In this document: positions 58,857-64,000 of the stretch, piece by piece
Layout of the letters: each line of letters starts with the position of its first letter
Position numbering within the stretch: position 1 is the stretch's first letter
NCBI RefSeq assembly: GCF_001650905.1
Contig: NZ_LXYG01000016.1
Span: 124,001-188,000 of the forward strand
From: Balneola sp. EhC07
Lineage (GTDB): Bacteria > Bacteroidota > Rhodothermia > Balneolales > Balneolaceae
DNA length: 64,000 bases
Direction of reading: 5' to 3'
Program-made: the position numbers and the translations under genes
Notes under the pieces: model-generated
What the model saw: the letters and a program-made list of their open reading frames with translations, nothing else
Database searches by the model: none
What the model was told of the DNA's origin: nothing

Positions 58857-60230
58857 TTACTTCAAAACTTTCTTCACCAGTCCCAATTTAAGATCATCAT
58901 AGGGTGCATAACGGATTGGAACATCGGGCCAGAATGGTTTTTTCATAACACTTTTCTGATGCGAAAAGGAATCAAAACTGGATTTTCCGTGGTACGACCC
59001 AAACCCACTGGCGCCCACTCCTCCAAAACTCAAATGATGATTCCCAAGTTGAGCAATAGTATCGTTTACTGCTCCGCCACCAAATGAAACAGTATTTAAA
59101 ATACGGTCTTCGAGTTTCTGATCGGAAGTAAATATATATAGTGCGAGCGGTCGGGGACGAGCATTGATTATGGATATACAATCCTCAACTGAAGTATAAT
59201 CCAAAACAGGAAGGATTGGCCCGAAGATCTCGTCCTGCATAATTTTGTCTTCAAGAGAGATATTGTTGAGTATGGTCGGAGCGATGTATCTTTTTTCTTT
59301 ATCGGATTCTCCTCCGATTACAGTTTCACCGTCACTCAAAAGAGAAGCCAGCCGATCAAAATGTGCATCATTGATAATTCTTGGGTAATCAGGACTCTCT
59401 TTCGGGTCATCACCATACAGCTGATTTATGGCAGTTTTAAGGTGTTTCAAAAATTCCTTTTTTACTGATTTTTCCACCAACAGATAATCAGGAGCTACAC
59501 AAGTTTGTCCGGCGTTTACGAATTTACCCCAGGCGATCCTTTTTGCAGAAATTTCTAAATTAGCCGTTTCATCAACTATACAAGGACTTTTTCCTCCTAA
59601 TTCTAAAGTAAGAGGCGTTAATCGTTCGGCTGCATCGCGCATAATTATTTTTCCGACTCGTGTACTTCCCGTAAAAAAGATATAATCGAAATCCATTTTT
59701 ACGAGTGTTGAAGATTCTTCCACACCACCGAGAATCACTTTCAAAAATTCAGGCTCAAAAGATTCAGATATCAATCGCTCTATTGCAGATGAAGTATGAG
59801 GGGTAAGTTCAGATGGTTTTAAGATCGCGGTATTTCCGGCAGTTATTGCACCCACCAAGGGCTGCATCGAAAGTAAAATGGGATAATTCCAGGGAGCAAT
59901 GATCAGAGCTGATCCGTAAGGCTCGGTAATTATGAAATTCTTGGAAGGAAAGTTGACAAGCGGTGTTGATACCGATCTCTGTTTGGTCCAGGATTCAATG
60001 TTTTTCAGTGCAAAATTGATATCGGTTATTACTAATCCGATCTCAGTAACGTAGGTTTCAAAAGCAGATTTTTGAAAATCTTTATGGACTTCGTCGATCA
60101 GCAGTTGCTCATTTTCAACCAGAATTTCTTTCAGCTTCTTAAGCTGTTCAATTCTGAAAGCAATGTCTTTCGTGGCTCCTGTTTGGAAGAATTCTTTTTG
60201 TCTATCCAGATGTATTTGCAGGTCAGTCAT
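58857..60230 (-). CDS. Aldehyde dehydrogenase (fatty/coniferyl-aldehyde type)
   Basis: The NAD(P)-dependent enzyme oxidises aldehydes to acids. The catalytic Glu is in LTLELGGKSPCIVD, and the nucleophile Cys in NAGQTCVAPDYLLV. IIAPWNYPILLSMQPLVGAI and FFTGSTRVGKIIM form the cofactor site. The length of 457 and the C-terminal FGGVGASGFGSYHGKSSFD match the short ALDH3-like group. The start overlaps the end of the dehydrogenase gene before it by eight bases, so the two are likely co-translated and may act in series: alcohol or aldehyde to acid. Confidence 0.93.
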   Translation of the reverse strand: MTDLQIHLDRQKEFFQTGATKDIAFRIEQLKKLKEILVENEQLLIDEVHKDFQKSAFETYVTEIGLVITDINFALKNIESWTKQRSVSTPLVNFPSKNFIITEPYGSALIIAPWNYPILLSMQPLVGAITAGNTAILKPSELTPHTSSAIERLISESFEPEFLKVILGGVEESSTLVKMDFDYIFFTGSTRVGKIIMRDAAERLTPLTLELGGKSPCIVDETANLEISAKRIAWGKFVNAGQTCVAPDYLLVEKSVKKEFLKHLKTAINQLYGDDPKESPDYPRIINDAHFDRLASLLSDGETVIGGESDKEKRYIAPTILNNISLEDKIMQDEIFGPILPVLDYTSVEDCISIINARPRPLALYIFTSDQKLEDRILNTVSFGGGAVNDTIAQLGNHHLSFGGVGASGFGSYHGKSSFDSFSHQKSVMKKPFWPDVPIRYAPYDDLKLGLVKKVLK

Positions 60231-61050
60231 CCTTTGCTCCTTTTCTTCCTGTAAATGTATTCATAGAACTGTAAACTTTCAGGATCTTCCCGGCTATAAA
60301 ATCATAAATTCTTGCCGGTAAAATTCCTCTCACAAATGGGCTGAGCTTAATCATAAAAGGTTCTCTGAGGATGAACTTTTCTTTTTCAACGGAATTCAGA
60401 ATTTTTGCTGAGATCTTTTCAGGATCAAGCAACGGGATTAACAGCGGAGCTTTCACTCCATCAAACATTCCTGTATTTATGTAACTAGGCATGACGGTAA
60501 GAACTTTTATGTTTTCATGGTTTTGTTCCAGCTCTATTCGGAGCGAATCTGACCAGCCAACTGCGGCCCACTTGCTTGCAGCATAAACCGTCATTCCGGG
60601 ATTGGGGGTCAACCCTGCAGCGGAAGCTATATTTATAATGCGACCAAATCCGTTTTCGATCATGGCAGGTAAAAAAGCTCTGGCAACGTACATCAATCCC
60701 AAAGAATTAACGGCTAAGGTATTTTCGATATCCTTATAAGAGTGATCTTCGAAAGATTTACCCACAACAATTCCTGCATTATTGAAAAGTATATCAATTG
60801 TACCTTGTTCCTTGATTACCACTTCGGATACTTTAGATACTTGCTCTTTATTTCTTACGTCAACCAGGTTTGTAGAGACAGAATATCCTTTTGATGTCAG
60901 TTCATTGGCAGAGGCAGAAAGTGACTCTGAATTGATATCCCACATCACCAGATGTTTTGCACCTTTTTCCAGAGCCATTCGCCCCATGATAAAACCGATA
61001 CCACTGGCTGCACCGGTAATTAAAATTGATTTGCCGCTAAATGATGTCAT
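60223..61050 (-). CDS. Short-chain dehydrogenase/reductase
   Basis: The NAD(P)-dependent Rossmann enzyme has the cofactor motif ITGAASGIGFIMGR, NNAGIVVG, the catalytic Ser in INIASAAGLTPNPG and Tyr-x-x-x-Lys in YAASKWAAVG. The C-terminal 60 residues have a hydrophobic region (ILPARIYDFIAGKIL) that may bind membranes. The 275-residue length is usual for the group. It is first in the pair with the aldehyde dehydrogenase gene. The substrate is unknown; long-chain alcohols would fit the pair. Confidence 0.92.
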   Translation of the reverse strand: MTSFSGKSILITGAASGIGFIMGRMALEKGAKHLVMWDINSESLSASANELTSKGYSVSTNLVDVRNKEQVSKVSEVVIKEQGTIDILFNNAGIVVGKSFEDHSYKDIENTLAVNSLGLMYVARAFLPAMIENGFGRIINIASAAGLTPNPGMTVYAASKWAAVGWSDSLRIELEQNHENIKVLTVMPSYINTGMFDGVKAPLLIPLLDPEKISAKILNSVEKEKFILREPFMIKLSPFVRGILPARIYDFIAGKILKVYSSMNTFTGRKGAKDD

Positions 61051-61160
61051 GAAATAAAAGTTTTAACGAAATTAGACTATAAAGTATCTAATCAAATTCA
61101 AAAAAGTGCCGAAAAGTATTTATACTCGTTGGATAAAAGAATAACCAACGATCTCTAACA

Positions 61161-62816
61161 ATGAAAAAGCTTTTTGCACTAATTTTACTAGCAGCAACCG
61201 GAATTTCCTGTTCAAATTCGAAAGTGGATAATGCCGCTCAATTAATAACTAAAGACGGTATGATGAATCATATCGAAACGCTTTCATCGGATGAATTTTT
61301 GGGAAGAAGTACCGGTACAGAAGGAGAAGAGAAGAGTGTAAATTATTTGGTAGAGCAATTCAAAGCCATGGGAGCAACCTCAGGTGTTGATGACGGAAGT
61401 TATGTTCAACGCTTTCCTTTGTTAGGACAAAAAACGATGAGCCATTCCATGGAAGTTCGAAGACCTTTGAGAAGAAGTACTATTAATACCTTTACTTATT
61501 TTGAAGATTTTGTGGCGTGGCCTTCAAATCAAAGCGAAAAAGTTGACATCAACGATGCTGAACTGGTGTATGTTGGCTACGGAATTCAGGCGCCTGAAGA
61601 AAACTGGGATGACTTCAAAGGCGTGGATGTAAAAGGTAAGATCATCATTATTAAGAATAATGACCCTGAATACGACGAAGATCTTTTTGGCGGGAAGACG
61701 AGATTGTACTATGGTCGGTATACTTATAAGTACGAGAAAGCTAAAGAAATGGGTGCTCTGGGAGCGATCATAATTCATACTACACCAACAGCAGGTTATG
61801 GCTGGGGAGTGGTTTCAAATGGCTGGAGCAGAGAGCGTTTTTATGTGAAGAGCGATAAAAATGCAGATAAAGGAAATACAGAAATGAATGGCTGGGTAAC
61901 TTACGAAGCCGGTAAAACTCTGTTCAACCAAGCGGGACTTGACATAGATGAGATGCTTGAAGCGGCAGATTCTCCGGACTTTGAACCTGTTGAACTAAAA
62001 AATACAGGACTTTCAGTAAGCATAGAGGCTGAATACAGAGATATTAACTCCAGAAATGTAATTGCGAAAATCGAAGGAAATGATCCTGAACTAAAGGATG
62101 AATATTTGGTTTTAACAGCGCATTATGATCATTTAGGAATAACAAAACCTATTGATGGTGACTCGGTAAATAATGGAGCAGAAGACAATGCAGCGGGAGT
62201 TAGTGCGGTATTGGAATCAATGAAAGCGTATAAATCCATTCAGCCGGAATTAAAAAGAAGTGTGCTTGCTGTAGTTGTTGGGGCTGAGGAAGTTGGATTG
62301 CTGGGCTCGCAGTATTGGGCGGAAAATCCAACCGTACATCCCGGAAAAGTAACCGGAAACATTAATCTGGATGGGATGAATGTATACGGAGAGACTAATG
62401 ATCTGGTAATTATCGGTTATGGAAGAAATACATTAGCAGATAAAGTTGTGGAAGTGGCAGAGGAACAAGGCAGAGCTGTAAAGCCGGATGCCAATCCTGA
62501 ACAAGGAATTTTCTATCGATCAGATCATTTCAACATGGCAAAAGTTGGGATACCGGCGATCTTTCCGAATCCGGGAAATGAATTTGTAAACAAACCTGAA
62601 GGATATGCTGAAAAGGTAGACAGTGTTTCAGCTGCTAATTATCATTCTGTGAACGACGAGATTAACGAGTATTGGGATATAGCCGGAGCTGTAAAAGACA
62701 CCCGTTTATTCTTTGAGGTTGGTTTCGGGGCATTGAATGATGATAAACTACAATCATGGAAACAAGGCGATGAATTTGAAGCTACAAGACTTAAAATGCT
62801 GGAGGAAATCAAGTAG
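61161..62816 (+). CDS. M28-family zinc peptidase lipoprotein with PA domain
   Basis: The signal peptide ends in a lipobox (ISCSN, Cys near 18). A protease-associated (PA) domain inserts at about 150-230 (VKGKIIIIKNNDPE). The M28 domain follows with the zinc ligands His and Asp in VLTAHYDHLG and NNGAEDNAAG, Glu in VVGAEEVGLLGS, Asp in NINLDGMNVYG and His in YRSDHFNMA. It is an aminopeptidase or carboxypeptidase on the cell surface, probably for peptide scavenging. The length of 551 is usual for Bacteroidota. It is followed seven bases later by the PAS-sensor gene. Confidence 0.93.
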   Translation: MKKLFALILLAATGISCSNSKVDNAAQLITKDGMMNHIETLSSDEFLGRSTGTEGEEKSVNYLVEQFKAMGATSGVDDGSYVQRFPLLGQKTMSHSMEVRRPLRRSTINTFTYFEDFVAWPSNQSEKVDINDAELVYVGYGIQAPEENWDDFKGVDVKGKIIIIKNNDPEYDEDLFGGKTRLYYGRYTYKYEKAKEMGALGAIIIHTTPTAGYGWGVVSNGWSRERFYVKSDKNADKGNTEMNGWVTYEAGKTLFNQAGLDIDEMLEAADSPDFEPVELKNTGLSVSIEAEYRDINSRNVIAKIEGNDPELKDEYLVLTAHYDHLGITKPIDGDSVNNGAEDNAAGVSAVLESMKAYKSIQPELKRSVLAVVVGAEEVGLLGSQYWAENPTVHPGKVTGNINLDGMNVYGETNDLVIIGYGRNTLADKVVEVAEEQGRAVKPDANPEQGIFYRSDHFNMAKVGIPAIFPNPGNEFVNKPEGYAEKVDSVSAANYHSVNDEINEYWDIAGAVKDTRLFFEVGFGALNDDKLQSWKQGDEFEATRLKMLEEIK

Positions 62817-62822
62817 CTTTAA

Positions 62823-64000
62823 ATGAAATTGATTGAATCACATAGAAAAGAGATACCTAAATCCAGTTGGGTATGGAATATTCAATCTAAAGAATTGAGT
62901 CTAGGACTTACTTTTTTAAAGCTTTTTGGGGAAGATGGCGATCTGGTTCCTGAAAATTTTAAGGGAGAGGTTCTTAAAGCTTTTTTTAGTGCCGAAGTAA
63001 GCGAAGGTATTCCGTTTTATCGGAAAACCCATCATGTTATCAATGGGTCAGAGTATTTTGTGGAATGGGTTGGGGAGGCTATTGAAAGGAACGGCGAAGG
63101 TGGAATCAGCAAGATGGCTGGTTATGCTGAGTTAGCTTCCTCTCCTGATGATTTTACACTTTCTTTGAATGAAGAAGCACTCTTTTTTACCCGTTTGATG
63201 GATAATATTCGTGAAAGTGTTTATTTCAAAGATCTGGAAAGTCGCTTTATAAAAATTAATAAAGCCTGTGCAGAAAAATTTGGGTTGGATGATCCTTCTG
63301 ATATAATCGGTAAAACTGATTTTGATTTTTTTGAGGATGAACATGCTAGGCCTGCATTCAATGATGAGCAGGAAATTATTAAAACTGAAAAGCCGATTTT
63401 TAACAAAATTGAAAAGGAAGTTTATGCAGATGATTCATCTCAAGTGACATGGGCATCAACAAGTAAAATGCCTTTGTATGATGGGAACGGGGTTTTAATA
63501 GGCACCTATGGAATTACCAGAGATATAACTGAAGAACAGATCGCTAAAAAGAAGTTGAAAGAAAGTGATGAAATGTTTCAGCGACTTTCGGAACATGTTC
63601 CTGGTTTCTTCTACCAATATAAATTTAACAAAGACGGAACTTCTTGCTTCCCGTTTGCCAGTAAAGGAATTAAAGATATCTACGAGCTGGAGCCTGCCGA
63701 TGTAAAAAACAATGTTGATGGTATTCGATCCAGAATACATCCTGAAGACAGAGAGCGGTTCAAAAATTCTTTGAAGAAAGCCGTTGAATCAAAAAGTGAG
63801 TGGAATTGTGATTACAGAGTTCAACTTCCTCAAAAGGGAACAAGATGGTTGAGGGGTAATGCAACTCTGGAGGTTGAAAAGGACAACAGTATTCTCGGTT
63901 ATGGTTATATTAAAGATATCACCAAAGAGAAAGAGGCCGAAGAAGAGCTAAAAGATAGAAATGAGTTATTTACAAAACTATCTGAGCAAGCTCCGGGTTT
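62823..64000 (+). CDS. Multi-PAS sensor protein, 3' end outside the window
   Basis: From the ATG at 62823 the frame stays open to the window end, giving at least 392 residues. Residues about 1-110 are an N-terminal region that may be a diverged PAS fold. A PAS/PAC unit lies at about 120-240: ESVYFKDLESRFIKINKACA, then IGKTDFDFFEDEHA and IGTYGITRDITEEQ. A second lies at about 245-372, with IHPEDRERF and GYGYIKDITKEKEAEEEL. A third seems to start before the end (LFTKLSEQAPGF). No membrane segment is seen so far. The output domain, probably a histidine kinase, is cut off. Confidence 0.85.
   Translation, partial: MKLIESHRKEIPKSSWVWNIQSKELSLGLTFLKLFGEDGDLVPENFKGEVLKAFFSAEVSEGIPFYRKTHHVINGSEYFVEWVGEAIERNGEGGISKMAGYAELASSPDDFTLSLNEEALFFTRLMDNIRESVYFKDLESRFIKINKACAEKFGLDDPSDIIGKTDFDFFEDEHARPAFNDEQEIIKTEKPIFNKIEKEVYADDSSQVTWASTSKMPLYDGNGVLIGTYGITRDITEEQIAKKKLKESDEMFQRLSEHVPGFFYQYKFNKDGTSCFPFASKGIKDIYELEPADVKNNVDGIRSRIHPEDRERFKNSLKKAVESKSEWNCDYRVQLPQKGTRWLRGNATLEVEKDNSILGYGYIKDITKEKEAEEELKDRNELFTKLSEQAPG

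Overview
The window looks like chromosomal DNA of a marine or halophilic bacterium of the Bacteroidota/Balneolota type (Balneola or Gracilimonas relatives are my best guess). The signs are a low-to-moderate GC content, DUF5686, M56/BlaI, LytS/LytTR and SPOR families typical of that group, a YpdA-type bacillithiol reductase, and promoters of the TTTG-N19-TAnnTTTG kind. The organism call is inference; no rRNA is present to settle it.

Layout. 1-4173: end of a purine nucleoside phosphorylase gene, an acidic protein of unknown function, and a lipoprotein/LytS-type kinase/LytTR regulator operon. 4205-10397: a 6.2 kb integrated element in the 3' end of a tRNA-Arg(TCG) gene. It has 21-bp direct repeats at its ends, matching arm-type repeats just inside both ends, a tyrosine recombinase, an excisionase-like HTH protein, a RepA-like ATPase, and a cargo of small unknown proteins, a membrane protein and a ClpP/SppA-fold serine protease. 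10597-25791: mostly minus-strand housekeeping genes: queA, dxs, xseB, comEC, an A-type Fe-S carrier, gpsA, plsY, lipA, lipB, lpdA. 26097-30430: a MltB-like transglycosylase, then a BlaI repressor with its operators and a very large M56 (BlaR1-like) sensor protease. 30434-39288: mixed genes including prfC, a DksA-like protein, an HsdR_N-domain nuclease-like protein and ypdA, followed by the SRP RNA gene on the minus strand. 39513-46434: a four-gene envelope operon ending in a CHASE2 adenylate cyclase. 46573-52946: tRNA-Ala(GGC), an OmpA lipoprotein, a DUF5686 protein, an orphan ABC ATPase and small lipoproteins. 53117-55619: a complete partner-switching cassette (STAS antagonist, anti-sigma-type kinase, GAF-SpoIIE phosphatase). 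55625-64000: MltF, oxidoreductases, an M28 peptidase, and a PAS-domain sensor cut by the window end.

How it works together. lipB and lipA make lipoate for the complex that uses lpdA; gpsA and plsY are consecutive steps of phospholipid synthesis. Four separate signalling modules (LytS/LytTR, BlaI/M56, FecR/CHASE2 cyclase, STAS/RsbW/RsbU-like) lie within 55 kb, most with envelope proteins as neighbours. The most promising little-known units are the tRNA-Arg element with its protease/membrane-protein cargo, and the FN3-FecR-barrel-cyclase operon, which looks like an envelope-to-cAMP relay.
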